Positions 38,301-43,900 are shown, counted from the first letter of the stretch. The stretch: DNA of 64,000 bases from Acholoe squamosa (GCA_949317995.1 OX439038.1:1630001-1694000), one strand, 5' to 3'. A program made the numbers and translations. Notes: generated by a model not told the origin, from the sequence alone.

Positions 38301-40905
38301 AAAGGCTGTTTCAATCTTTTTCAGCTCTTCTTGATACTTGCCATGGGCCGATTGAGTTGAACTTATCTCTTGTTTAGTTCTATTCAACTCTTCACACGAG
38401 GCTTTATATTCTAAATCCATGGTGTATAAAGCATCATGATATTGTTCGTGCTGGAGTTGGAAATCTTGTTTTTCCTTCTCCATTCTATCCAACAATTCTT
38501 GTTGTTGGCATCTAGAACTCTGATCGGAATCAAGATGTTCTGACATCAACTGTTTGTTTTCAGTCAAAATTCTGTCTCAAGTCCCGGTCAGTGTGATGAG
38601 ATCCAATTGGATCTTCTTGTATTCAGCTTTCATGTCTTCAAGCTCATCCATTTTATTTTTCTCAAATCCACACTTCTGGTGTCTGATTCGAGAACTGTAT
38701 GGAGTTTCAAACATACCTGCACTTAGCTTAGGTACCTCAAATGGTAGTTGACCAAATTGAGCGGTACTTCTATGCATAGGTGCAGGTTTTGAAGTACCTC
38801 CTGGCATGAAAAAAGAATCTCCGAATTCTTCCAGTTCATCATGTAAGTTCTTTTTTACATCCACTAACCCGTCTGGGTAGTGTTCTTGTGGATTTCTCCC
38901 CCCTGTTACTGGGGATGGTGACATGATTTCACCATCTCCCATCAGGGAATTTAGCTCAGGATCTGGGCCATTTCCCCTAACTGGGCTCAGCTCAGTCATT
39001 TCTGACTGCGCTTACCCGAAGACCAACTGGTCACGGCACCAGTGTAGTGGTTCGGCTCAATAAGTTAGATTAAATCATAACGAAGAGAGAAGAAGTTTCT
39101 GGGTAGGCAACCGAGCTTTTATTGCCTAAGCTTTGGTTACATACAATCACGGCCTTAAATGACTACATGCTGCCAGGGCATTCGGTTACCCTTTCAGGTA
39201 ACAACCAGTTTGAGCAGTGGGTAGGACCACTACTGGAGAGTATAGGGGTGGAACCACCTTTATATAGGGGAAAAGCCCGCGAAACTCAGACCGGCCATGT
39301 GACGTGTGGCGGACGAGTGGTAGGCCCCCTGGTGTAGTGGATACGAACCCAGAGGCAGGTGCTGTCACCTGCCATCCGGATTCCCCCACTACACCTGAAG
39401 ACCTAGGTCTGAGTCCCACGGGTGCATGAACGTATGAGTGTAAATACCATACCCCTACAGCAGGTTAAAGCTAGAATTCATAAGCACTATGATTTTTTGA
39501 CACTTAAAAATGCACTTGTAAATTACAATTGGGATCATGTGGTCCTGATGGAAAACTGTTTTAGATGAAATGTGCCCAATTAAAAAGATATGTATTCCTG
39601 AATGTACACCGCTGTGGTTGACCCAAACTATTATGGAACTGAGGTGCCAAAGGGATAGATTATATAGGAGAGCAAAAAATACAATGTTAGTTGATGACTG
39701 GCGTGTTGCTAACTTTTATAAGCACAGGGTGGGTGACGCAATGTTTATTAGTAAAAAAAGAGAAATTGAACATCCTTTAACAATTAGGAAGAATGATCCC
39801 CGCAATTTTGGGAAGCTATTTAAAAACTATTACCTAATAAAACTAAAGCCACCTTTATTAAATTGTGACATAATATATCAGGGCTAATGGTACCAACAGC
39901 AGAATGTGCTGAGTATATAAGTCGCTGTTTCACAGATGTAGGGCCAAACTTAGCAGCAGCATTGCCAATTAGGGCTGCATTCCACTTTGTTCATCAGTTG
40001 TGATAATCCTTCAACAGCAACTGATGCATCCACATGAATGCTGCCCTGAAGAGTTATTCACCAAGGCTACATTCATACATCCACATTCATGATGCATGAA
40101 TGCATCCCTGGTAAGTAACTTGCCAAGGCTACATTCATGCATCCACATTTATGACGCATGAGCCCTGGAGATTTACTCCTAGGACTAAATCTTGTGCACC
40201 TTTGTCTATGTAGTTTATATACTTACTTCTGACCTGGTCCTTGAGCATCCTTACGACCTGTTTCTGTAAAGTGAGTAGGTCGTCCACCACCTCGTCCCCC
40301 TCAAACACACTCTGCATGGCGTGGAAGAACACCTCCTTACCGCTCCGCTCCAGGTCCCCTGCTATGGCCTTACAGGTTAGATGGTTAATGTTCTGGTCTG
40401 TGGTGACCACCCCGACCCGCTGCCAGCCATTAAGGTCTACCCACTGGTTAAACATGGGGGCTAGTGCTAGCCATGTACCAACCGTCCGGGAGAAGGTCGG
40501 GTAGGTGAACTTGTTACTGAGGCTTTCTGAGGTACAGCCGAAGGACACAAACGGGATGTTCAGTGCGTCGGCCATATTGGCCACCGGCTCGCAGACCACG
40601 CTACATATGCTACCCACAATGCCGTGTAACTCAGACTGGAAGTAAGACCACATGTCCATGGTCATCCGCATACCTTGTCGTGAGCGGCAGTGGTCATCCC
40701 GCCACTGCCAACACAGGGTCAGGTTATCAGGGAGGAGAGAGAGTTCTTTTACCTTTCTCACCCCGAGGATGGCGCCCCCAGCCATGTACGGCCCCAGCTC
40801 CCAATCCCGCGTCCACGGGATGAGAATACCAAGGTTAATGTCTTCTCCTGCCACCAGGGGCACCAGGCAGTTAGTGACAAGAACCACCACCAGGGTGTGT
40901 GCCAT
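5270..40905 (-). CDS. Receptor guanylate cyclase, N-terminal part, nine exons (gene runs off left edge)
   Basis: A membrane receptor of the natriuretic-peptide-receptor type: an extracellular ligand-binding domain controls intracellular cGMP synthesis. Coding exons on the minus strand, in order: 40227-40905, 14931-15032, 13787-13861, 12906-13012, 10286-10421, 8333-8563, 6536-6614, 6018-6105, 5270-5374. They total 1,602 nt (534 codons) with matching phases and GT/AG borders at every junction. Domain order is signal peptide, ANF-receptor domain, transmembrane helix, juxtamembrane region and start of the kinase homology domain. The rest of the kinase homology and cyclase domains is not in the window, so catalytic ability cannot be judged. 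A second RGC of the same orientation ends upstream at 58.8 kb, so this is a tandem family. The ligand is unknown. I do not assign an orthologue name. Confidence 0.88.
5375..6017. other. Intron 8 with a dispersed palindromic repeat
   Basis: Contains catgatgcaccaatgg...ttggtgcatcatgct (about 5,645-5,712), a foldback member of the dispersed family. Nothing else recognised. Confidence 0.6.
6018..6105 (-). CDS. RGC exon 8: cytoplasmic juxtamembrane region
   Basis: 88 bp, phase 2 to phase 0, acceptor ...aatctccag and donor gtaagt. It reads RKRDLAELHMISSWKIDW then SELSGKTSFKT. The basic start followed by W-K-I-D-W is the usual juxtamembrane motif ahead of the kinase homology domain. Confidence 0.85.
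6536..6614 (-). CDS. RGC exon 7: transmembrane segment
   Basis: 79 bp, phase 1 to phase 2, acceptor ...tgttacag and donor gtaatt. It encodes one hydrophobic helix beginning AITLIVVVAITGLTTIAAL and ending FFYYR. It lies between the extracellular exon and the basic juxtamembrane exon, exactly where a single-pass receptor cyclase needs its membrane anchor. Confidence 0.9.
6672..7288. repeat. 79-bp minisatellite in RGC intron 6
   Basis: About eight tandem copies of a 79-bp unit containing gacagcatgatgcatgaa, caagcatgcatcaatg and ttgtaggggcaatg. The first two units are more divergent. The unit is built from the same gatgca/tgcatc words as the dispersed palindromic family, so the array may derive from one such element. 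Confidence 0.9.
7413..7664 (+). repeat. TRIM left (5') LTR
   Basis: 252 bp, TGTAGGTGCAG... to ...GACCACTACA. It differs from the right LTR at only a few positions (TGTAGGTG versus TGTAGGGG; gggttcga versus ggattcga). Such similarity suggests recent insertion or gene conversion. Confidence 0.8.
7569..7640 (+). tRNA. tRNA-like 72-nt cloverleaf inside TRIM left LTR
   Basis: The 72 nt fold exactly as a tRNA. Acceptor GGGGAAG pairs with TTTCTCC (two G-U pairs); D arm GCTC/GAGC; T arm CCGGG/CCCGG around TTCGAGT; discriminator A; variable loop of 5. The A box (TAGCTCAGGGG) and B box (GGTTCGAGTCC) fit RNA polymerase III consensus. The anticodon loop TTCGAAG would put CGA at 34-36, but the anticodon stem has a C-T mismatch and a G-U pair, and a short variable loop does not suit tRNA-Ser. 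I therefore read it as tRNA-derived, probably transcribable by Pol III, not a decoding tRNA. A ttttcc stretch just after it could terminate transcription. Confidence 0.6.
7666..7678 (+). promoter_or_regulatory. TRIM primer-binding site matching the tRNA in its own LTR
   Basis: TGGTGGAGAAACC follows the left LTR after one spacer base. It is the exact reverse complement of the last 13 nt of the LTR-borne tRNA-like molecule once CCA is added (GGTTTCTCC-A-CCA). The match stops at the next base. Confidence 0.65.
7931..8182 (+). repeat. TRIM right (3') LTR
   Basis: 252 bp, TGTAGGGGCAG... to ...GACCACTACA, followed by CAGT at 8,183-8,186. A purine tract precedes it. Confidence 0.8.
8087..8158 (+). 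tRNA. tRNA-like cloverleaf inside TRIM right LTR
   Basis: Second copy of the 72-nt tRNA-like sequence. It differs in the T-loop side (ggattcgagtcc for gggttcgagtcc), so the B box is slightly weaker. Same interpretation as the left copy. Confidence 0.55.
8333..8563 (-). CDS. RGC exon 6: membrane-proximal extracellular region
   Basis: 231 bp, phase 1 to phase 1, acceptor ...gttgtgcag and donor gtaatg. It starts GISGEVVINSNGDRMADYVI (the G-x-SG-x-V-x-I-x-x-NGDR motif ending the ANF-receptor fold), then a Trp-rich stretch and PTCGWMNEHC, a cysteine pair near the membrane as in this family. Confidence 0.87.
8880..9992. repeat. 23-bp minisatellite with higher-order structure (RGC intron 5)
   Basis: Dozens of copies of a 23-bp unit, aatgaccttggagggtgata plus tgt. 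They are periodically interrupted by a second motif of the type aatattggtgatgtaatcac plus attaaaggg, giving a higher-order pattern of a few short units then one long unit. Degenerate relatives extend back to about 8,690. Long minus-strand frames here are repeat artefacts. Confidence 0.9.
9993..10285. repeat. Degenerate catgtc-type repeat
   Basis: Irregular blocks of catgtcacatgtca, catgtcgattttaagaa and relatives. The same words occur at about 2,700-2,880. No coding content apart from the following exon. Confidence 0.5.
10286..10421 (-). CDS. RGC exon 5: ANF-receptor domain
   Basis: 136 bp, phase 0 to phase 1, acceptor ...catacag and donor gtaaga. It contains HAGFLHDAILQWAWGVNQT, the conserved (Y/H)AG-(F/Y)-LHDA motif of receptor cyclases, and NxT sites that could be N-glycosylated outside the cell. 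Confidence 0.88.
10422..12405. other. RGC intron 4, mostly unique sequence
   Basis: No exon recognised. Contains a dispersed palindromic family member at about 12,176-12,400 (gatgcaccaatgaagtgccgg ... ccagcacttcatg). The open frame at 11,291-11,476 (+) has no domain signature and I treat it as chance. Confidence 0.5.
12410..12866. repeat. 26-bp minisatellite
   Basis: About 17 copies of ttaaccatatagcagtcctt plus aaaggg, with occasional base changes and one 2-bp insertion (atatatag). It ends about 40 bp from receptor cyclase exon 4. Confidence 0.92.
12906..13012 (-). CDS. RGC exon 4: ANF-receptor domain
   Basis: 107 bp, phase 1 to phase 0, acceptor ...catccag and donor gtcagt. It reads PDGPEWEEFKRQVREEM then NNAVFDDPSLRKLTVNDS. 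The P-x-GPEWEEFKR stretch is typical of invertebrate receptor cyclases. It lies right beside the 26-bp minisatellite at 12.4-12.9 kb. Confidence 0.85.
13013..13786. other. RGC intron 3, nothing recognised
   Basis: AT-rich, with a loose ttttgatgcaggggtttta repeat near 13,340-13,400. The plus-strand open frame at 13,454-13,657 shows no family motif. Confidence 0.4.
13787..13861 (-). CDS. RGC exon 3: ANF-receptor domain
   Basis: 75 bp between ...gtcgatag and a gtaggt donor, phase 1 to phase 1. It reads TRFSRYRPNATLQSFEGLVS, matching the hinge region after the NGEY motif in this family. Found by phase matching; too short to stand out alone. Confidence 0.75.
14297..14464. mobile_element. 168-bp hAT-like MITE
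   Basis: Terminal inverted repeats CAGTGGCGGATTTAG... and ...CTGGATCCGCCACTG match the CAGTGGCGGAT ends of small non-autonomous hAT-type elements. It is flanked by direct copies of AATTCA (14,291-14,296 and 14,465-14,470). hAT elements normally make 8-bp duplications, so the flanks may have changed or the family assignment may be wrong. Short frames across it on both strands are artefacts. Confidence 0.75.
14931..15032 (-). CDS. RGC exon 2: ANF-receptor domain
   Basis: 102 bp, entered in phase 1 after ...taatag and left in phase 1 at gtaagt. It reads CMYPRDLRSFLLSTYDEGM then HNGEYIFITSEVEV, the typical NGEY-(V/I)-F segment of the receptor family. The junction with exon 1 restores a serine codon. 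Confidence 0.85.
15033..15397. other. Start of RGC intron 1, left of LINE
   Basis: Unique AT-rich sequence between exon 2 and the LINE endonuclease. The true LINE 5' end may lie in its last part (around 15,340) but no target duplication could be identified. Confidence 0.4.
15398..16195 (+). pseudogene. LINE endonuclease domain, 5' portion of an interrupted LINE
   Basis: An apurinic-type endonuclease of a non-LTR retrotransposon (nicks target DNA to prime reverse transcription). Motifs in order: LKLACINTRSM, IVESWLNE (catalytic Glu), GGLILYVRDS, CYRPPDS, YMGDFNVN, TLLDHIYTN and VSDHCPIY (catalytic Asp-His). Domain start is near residue 38 of the frame (MKGLKLACINTRS). The frame is open until the LTR element cuts it at 16,192-16,195; its natural continuation begins at 39,464. 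The last residues of the open frame (CSGSAQ) belong to the LTR, not the LINE. Confidence 0.88.
16196..17427 (-). repeat. Gypsy-like 3' LTR (left copy) interrupted by MITE
   Basis: Bounded by tgtagtgg... and ...ccctaca on the plus strand. Total 1,232 bp, equal to a 417-bp LTR plus an 811-bp insert and its extra TTAA. About 25-30 differences from the 5' LTR at 39,043-39,459, so the insertion is old. The TATA-like box of the 5' LTR is altered here. Confidence 0.88.
16312..17122. mobile_element. 811-bp TTAA-target MITE inside the LTR (left copy)
   Basis: 12-bp terminal inverted repeats, ctcttcctttac and gtaaaggaagag, flanked by TTAA on both sides (16,308-16,311 and 17,123-17,126). The 5' LTR has a single ttaa at the same site, which proves insertion. 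The TTAA duplication is typical of piggyBac-type transposition, but the ends do not start with the common CCY, so the family stays open. No transposase is encoded. Confidence 0.88.
17428..17438 (-). promoter_or_regulatory. Polypurine tract of gypsy element (left copy)
   Basis: On the minus strand AAGGGGGGCAG abuts the 3' LTR start TGTAGGGG. This is the expected priming site for plus-strand DNA synthesis. Confidence 0.8.
17439..18831 (-). other. 3' non-coding region of the gypsy element (left copy)
   Basis: AT-rich, without open frames of note. At 18,268-18,506 it holds four imperfect tandem repeats of the kind gggcgtagctaaaccc...gcctgtagtgctag (about 70 bp). Confidence 0.6.
18832..22317 (-). 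pseudogene. Extra 3' ORF region of gypsy element (left copy), broken
   Basis: Between integrase and the 3' LTR about 3.5 kb shows protein-like frames broken by stops and shifts. In element order: an acidic Pro/Ser-rich start (MAEEAVCLGSAGASTPPEYG, from 22,317), a Lys/Pro-rich basic stretch (about 21.0-21.4 kb), a zinc-finger-like segment (CPFQHC ... RHLVEFHMH, about 20.3 kb, then CTGCVTPRCGDMIRHYVTAH), an Arg/Ser-rich region (19.6-20.2 kb) and a C-terminal helical part (18.8-19.5 kb). No envelope hallmarks (signal peptide, fusion peptide or TM anchor) are seen. Function unknown; possibly nucleic-acid binding. Confidence 0.6.
22865..25876 (-). pseudogene. Gypsy pol remnant (left copy), truncated at protease end
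   Basis: Same order as the right copy: end of protease region, RT (RFCIDYQKLNG, MDDVIVFGKTYEEC), RNase H (HLNADALSR), integrase (CPEC zinc motif, SDHGREFES, SDGQVERFNR) and a basic C-terminal part rich in Lys/Pro. It shares the in-frame stops of the right copy that I checked (after SLDL, after FGL, after EAM, after VESL), so decay came before the duplication. Its 5' portion (gag, most of protease, 5' LTR) is absent because the duplicated block ends there. Confidence 0.85.
25877..26093 (+). pseudogene. LINE endonuclease fragment copied with the tandem duplication
   Basis: Repeats 15,979-16,195 including VSDHCPIY and the GCAG target site (26,090-26,093). It has no upstream LINE sequence and exists only because the duplicated block began inside the LINE. 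Confidence 0.92.
26094..27325 (-). repeat. Gypsy-like 3' LTR (right copy) interrupted by MITE
   Basis: Same 1,232-bp structure as 16,196-17,427, with a few substitutions between them (for example gatgctcccac versus gatgcccccac). Confidence 0.88.
26210..27020. mobile_element. 811-bp TTAA-target MITE inside the LTR (right copy)
   Basis: Duplicate of the insert at 16,312-17,122, flanked by TTAA at 26,206-26,209 and 27,021-27,024. Confidence 0.88.
27326..27336 (-). promoter_or_regulatory. Polypurine tract of gypsy element (right copy)
   Basis: AAGGGGGGCAG on the minus strand directly before the 3' LTR. Confidence 0.8.
27337..28729 (-). other. 3' non-coding region of the gypsy element (right copy)
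   Basis: Copy of 17,439-18,831, including the four imperfect 70-bp repeats at about 28,166-28,404. Confidence 0.6.
28730..32216 (-). pseudogene. Extra 3' ORF region of gypsy element (right copy), broken
   Basis: Same arrangement as the left copy: acidic Pro/Ser-rich start (from 32,216), basic Lys/Pro-rich stretch, zinc-finger-like segment (about 30.2 kb), Arg/Ser-rich part (29.5-30.15 kb) and C-terminal helical parts (28.7-29.36 kb). The right copy has one extra base near 29,015 relative to the left. The main breaks are shared. I do not recognise the protein. Confidence 0.6.
32217..32763 (-). other. Spacer between pol and extra 3' ORF region (right copy)
   Basis: About 550 bp with no supported frame, containing small inverted repeats (for example aagcagttaaaactgctta near 32,262). 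It may carry a splice acceptor or internal start signal for the 3' ORF, but none can be shown. The left copy equivalent is 22,318-22,864. Confidence 0.4.
32764..34410 (-). pseudogene. Integrase domain of gypsy pol, broken
   Basis: Would join element DNA to the host genome. Visible in order: a linker ending LAQWAELEVRDGLLFQW; the zinc-binding region with YWPGM and CPEC; first catalytic Asp in ALDIISGIP; second in SDHGREFES; catalytic Glu in QSDGQVERFNR. After a stop at ...FVESL comes a C-terminal part with DRVLRLH and WKGPF, then a basic Lys/Pro tail in another frame. Stops at 33,375 and elsewhere make it a relic. Confidence 0.85.
34308..34739 (-). pseudogene. RNase H domain of gypsy pol, broken
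   Basis: Recognised by CELLAVVVYTKKFKHFLWG, HHSSLRWLLNF and HLNADALSRIP, typical of Ty3/gypsy RNase H. The usual T-D-H-x-(A/S)-L catalytic aspartate is replaced (N-H-H-S-S-L). A frame change sits just before LSKSQRNYC. It overlaps the start of the integrase linker in a second frame. Confidence 0.82.
34740..35640 (-). pseudogene. Reverse transcriptase domain of gypsy pol, broken
   Basis: Frames read STSPWSSPVCMVTKKDG, RFCIDYQKLNG and YCSLDL, then after stops NAPATFEAM, then the catalytic YLDD as VYLDDVIVFGKTYEEC, and the thumb GLKLKPKKC, FLGFCSYYRDFIP. The residues usually preceding S-T-S-P-W are missing: protease-region sequence runs straight into it with a frame change, indicating a deletion at the protease-RT junction shared by both copies. 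Confidence 0.87.
35641..36687 (-). pseudogene. Aspartic protease region of gypsy element
   Basis: An open frame of over 300 residues. It contains FLVDTGASHSC (the retropepsin D-T-G-A active site) and, about 75 residues on, DDGILGLDF, the flap-distal I-L-G motif. The protease would cut the gag-pol polyprotein. The frame starts at a GTG here, so the true start is upstream or by fusion with gag. A 6-bp stretch at 35,776-35,781 inside it is the right border of the tandem duplication. Confidence 0.85.
36726..37118 (-). pseudogene. Gag nucleocapsid with zinc knuckle
   Basis: Contains CFRCQETGHYAAEC, a perfect C-x2-C-x4-H-x4-C zinc knuckle that binds the element RNA, after an acidic linker. It ends in SVKKEN at a stop before the protease frame. 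Confidence 0.88.
37122..38198 (-). pseudogene. Gag capsid-like region, broken
   Basis: Frames at 37,122-37,409 (GLECQRLLHKTRP, FKQFIEGLQNQEHG) look like the C-terminal capsid segment of gypsy gag. Before it is a Gly/Pro-rich stretch (37,468-37,707) overlapped by a shifted frame (37,536-38,198), marking at least one frameshift. Confidence 0.65.
38289..38999 (-). pseudogene. Gag N-terminal coiled-coil region, broken
   Basis: Starts at an ATG (38,997-38,999) with MTELSPVRGNGPDPELNSL. From 38,577 down a second frame (38,289-38,567) is rich in Glu/Gln/Lys with heptad spacing (LLDRMEKEKQDFQLQ, NRTKQEISS), so a long coiled coil is likely. One frame break separates the two. Confidence 0.65.
39030..39041 (-). 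promoter_or_regulatory. Primer-binding site of gypsy element, tRNA-His type
   Basis: On the minus strand TGGTGCCGTGAC follows the 5' LTR after one base. It complements the 3' end of animal tRNA-His (…GTCACGGCA-CCA) over 12 nt. The tRNA identification is from memory of the tRNA-His acceptor stem. Confidence 0.7.
39043..39459 (-). repeat. Gypsy-like 5' LTR
   Basis: 417 bp, uninterrupted. On the minus strand it starts TGTAGGGG and ends CCACTACA. It carries a TATA-like CTATATAAAGG (39,257-39,267) and an AATAAA polyadenylation signal (39,118-39,123), giving a normal U3-R-U5 layout. A tRNA-like inverted-repeat fold sits in U3 (39,330-39,395). Confidence 0.9.
39464..39990 (+). pseudogene. LINE linker region, continuation of the interrupted LINE
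   Basis: After removing the GCAG duplication, the frame from 16,195 continues here (KKKQ then VKARIHKHYDFLTLKNALV). It next shows RCQRDRLYRRAKN and RKNDPRNFGKLFKN, the segment between endonuclease and RT in LINEs (39,570-39,887). A shifted frame ending in ISRCFTDVGPNLAAALP follows. The RT is missing here, so the LINE is truncated near 39,990. Confidence 0.8.
39991..40226. repeat. Dispersed gatgcatgaatg family copies
   Basis: Two or three copies of cattcatgcatccacatt...atgatgcatgaatgcatccctgg between the LINE end and receptor cyclase exon 1. Same word family as the 79-bp array. Confidence 0.6.
40227..40905 (-). CDS. RGC exon 1: signal peptide and first part of ANF-receptor domain
   Basis: Start chosen at the ATG of 40903-40905 because a hydrophobic leader follows at once (MAHTLVVVLVTNCLVPLVAG). 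The open frame extends upstream only from a GTG. The mature part begins INLGILIPW. The family signature is clear: GSICSVVCEPVANMADAL, then PFVSFGCTSESLS and YPTFSRTVGTW, which are the ligand-binding-domain motifs of receptor guanylate cyclases, with cysteines in expected disulfide positions. The exon encodes 226 codons plus one base and ends at a gtaagt donor. The 25-kb intron that follows contains the nested transposons. Confidence 0.88.
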
Positions 40906-43900
40906 GTCCTCTATTAGTGCTTCCAGCTGTTTGTGTGAAAAGGAGGCTCTACACACTCAGTGCGTTCAATACCTGCTAAAGTGACCATTGGTGCCGTCAG
41001 TCCACTATGATTCTCCATCCTCTTTTGGGTCAATATTGATCCTGTAGTCAGTTTACCACACTCCAAAGCGTAGTGAGGTACTGGTACCTACCCAGATATG
41101 GCTGGGATGGAAAAGGGTTGGGGCAACCAGGTATGGTAGATAGCATTCCATGATAGCATTTAATAGGGGTAATTCACAACATTTTGCTTTTCGGCCAGGG
41201 CTTTTCCACTGCCTAAATGCATCTGATTTGGCAGAGTCTTGGTCTGGATCATATGATTATGAGGTTCATTTCTTCTCATGTAGGGGACTGTTCTTTCTAC
41301 TTCTTTAAGAATTTTTAACGCCTTCTCTAGATCTACACATAGGGAAAGTAGGCCCTACTTTAAGGGCATATATGTAATAGTGCATATATGGTTTCAAACC
41401 ACTAGGCTATTTGGTCATTTACCAGGTACTTATACTGGAACCTCAGCTGAATTGTTCAATCTCATCTGTACTGGGTTCATCACTGGGCCTTGTCCAATCC
41501 ATCCTGAGAGGATATAGGCTTGGGCCTGAGTATTGTGTTAGTAGGCAGGTCACTTATTCCAGTGCTGACCAATTAGAAGCCGAGCACAGGCGGCCTATGG
41601 ATACCGTTTTTGGTGGAGATGGTAACCAAGTGAAGAAGGTCAATTTTGCTACAAAAGTGGGTAACTGAAGAGGTTAGATGAGGTTAATTGTTTGACAGGT
41701 CAGCCCGATGCATCAATGCAGACCTTTCAAAGTTTACCTGAAAGTGCTGCATGCATGCATCATACTGCGCAGTCAGTGACTGTCAGCGTCAGCATGATGC
41801 ATTAATGCAGCACTGGTGAGTGGACTGTCAGTTCTGCATTCCTGCATCATAATGCATTATTGCATTAAACACCATTAGAGTGTTGAGATGATCAAAAGGG
41901 TGCTTGGTTGACATGTATATGTGGTGGCCCAGCCAATATCACTCACCTCAACCTTACACTTTTGTTTCATGGTGGAGCAAGCTTCTTAATACAGCTCTAA
42001 CATTGTGTACAAACTGGTCCATAACTATATCGGCCCTTTAGGTGGAAGACATACACAGCGCATAGGTTGCACACAGGTGGCTGTTGCCATGTCAACATCC
42101 ACATTAGGAGAACAGAAATTCCCCATGATTAAAACACATGGTAAATATGGAAAATCAGCATAATAGTGGGACCTCATATTCTCTTGCTATCTCATTACAT
42201 ATTATAATAGTCCATGGGAAGTTCTGATAGTGGCTCAGCCATGACACTGGTGGCCACTACTGAATTATTATTTTAGGGATTTATATAGGCTTGAGAAGAG
42301 AAAAATGACAGAGTTATTTAGATCTATAGTCAACATGTAAACAAATATGGACATGTTGTACACCGAGCTACTGGTAGTGGAGGTGGAGCAGCATTTTTTT
42401 CCTGAGAGATCAGCACATTGAATTTTCACTAGATCTCACAATGCCTAGAATTGGGTAGAAACCTTTTATGATACATCTAAGCTTTGATTGGGACTTGCTT
42501 AGTAGACCTACTTTCAACTTTCCTTTCAACATCCCGTCCATCAGCCACTATATCAGTCTGCTACCACCCTTTTGGGCAAGAGTAGATGTTTGGCAAAATC
42601 CCATGCAGTATTCTTTCCATTGTGTAACATTGGTATCCAACAATATACTCAGTGACTGTGTAAGCTAGTAATCCTTCAGGGTTCTCCTACAAGTTAATGG
42701 TGCAGTCTCCAAAATACACTATTCCTAGTTAATAGTAGTAAGATATAGAGTTTACAGGCACGGGTGGTCTCCTCCTACAGAGAGCCTATAACAGGTAGTT
42801 GTGCTACTACATCCACCACAACCACAGCTTGTCCGAAACATGAAAGATCAGCCCAATTGTTTTTAACTAGATCTTGCAATGCCTGGAATTTGGTATTTTA
42901 TTACACATTTAAGGTTTGACTAGGACTTGCTTAGTAGCCCTACTGTAAATCTGTGCATATAAGCCGGATGATGACCCCAGGTGCATCTTCTAGGATGTGG
43001 CTGAAGTCAGGGTGCATCTTATAGGATATCAAAATGGTGAAATTAGGATGCATCTTACAGCTGAGGATTTTCTACTCTAGGAAGGCACTAAAATAACCAA
43101 AATACTACCCTAAATCTGTCTTATAGCATTTCCGTAAACCCAGTTTACAAGTCTATAAGGCACACTTGCATCAGGCGTACCTGCTCCTGTCAATGTCCTT
43201 TAATGTGCGAGGTCACCATAACATTTACTGTTTCCTGAGAGTTCTGCAACCTACCACTTTTTCCCTCAGACAACATCTTATTCCTCTACCACCCTTTTAG
43301 GCCAAGAATAGATGATTGGCAAAATTCCATGCAGTAGTCCTTCCACTGTGTCATGTTGATGTCGAACAATATATACTCAGCAGGAGGTGACTGTTTAAGC
43401 CAGTAATATTCACTGGCCTGGTGAAATCCTTCAGGGTTTTCCAAAAATAAGGTAGTGGTGCAGAGTCTTAGTCCAAGTACAAAGGTGTCAGCTGCAGGTG
43501 TTCCCCTCCTACACAGCCTATTACTACATGTAGAGGTCTATGATGTGTGCTCACTGAGCTACTCTGAGTCACACAATCTTACAGAGCCTATAACTACAGG
43601 AGGTGGTCTATGTGTGTGCTCATTCATCCACCACTGTCCTGCCAACACTGATCAAGCTACTCTGAGTCTCTCACATGGTGTCTTAGTTCTACTATCCACC
43701 AATGGTGGCACCACATCTACCAGCACCGATAAAGCTGTTCTACTGTCAGATAACTATTTCAAATGAAAATATCTTACCATGAATTGTCTATATAAGTTTG
43801 AGAATAACTATAAGCACCTGTTTCACATAATCCAATAATCTGGTTACATTTCATCAAAAGAAAGGAAAGGTAGCTCAAACATGATCTATTGATGATCTAA

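Larger units (their letters stand above)
26094..39459 (-). mobile_element. Ty3/gypsy-like LTR retrotransposon, structurally complete but decayed
   Basis: Element order on the minus strand: 5' LTR (39,459-39,043), primer site, gag, protease, RT, RNase H, integrase, extra 3' ORF region, polypurine tract, 3' LTR (27,325-26,094). It inserted into a LINE with a 4-bp duplication GCAG (39,460-39,463; left counterpart 16,192-16,195, copied at 26,090-26,093). RT-RNase H-integrase order places it in Ty3/gypsy. Multiple stops, shifts and a deletion at the protease-RT border make it inactive. It is about 12.5 kb without the MITE, long for the group because of the extra 3' region and a long coiled-coil gag part. 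Confidence 0.88.

Noticed and set aside
40906-40956. Upstream extension of RGC exon 1 (CRASFSHKQ...)
   Set aside because: Starts at a GTG and lacks signal-peptide character; the ATG at 40,905 directly precedes a good leader.
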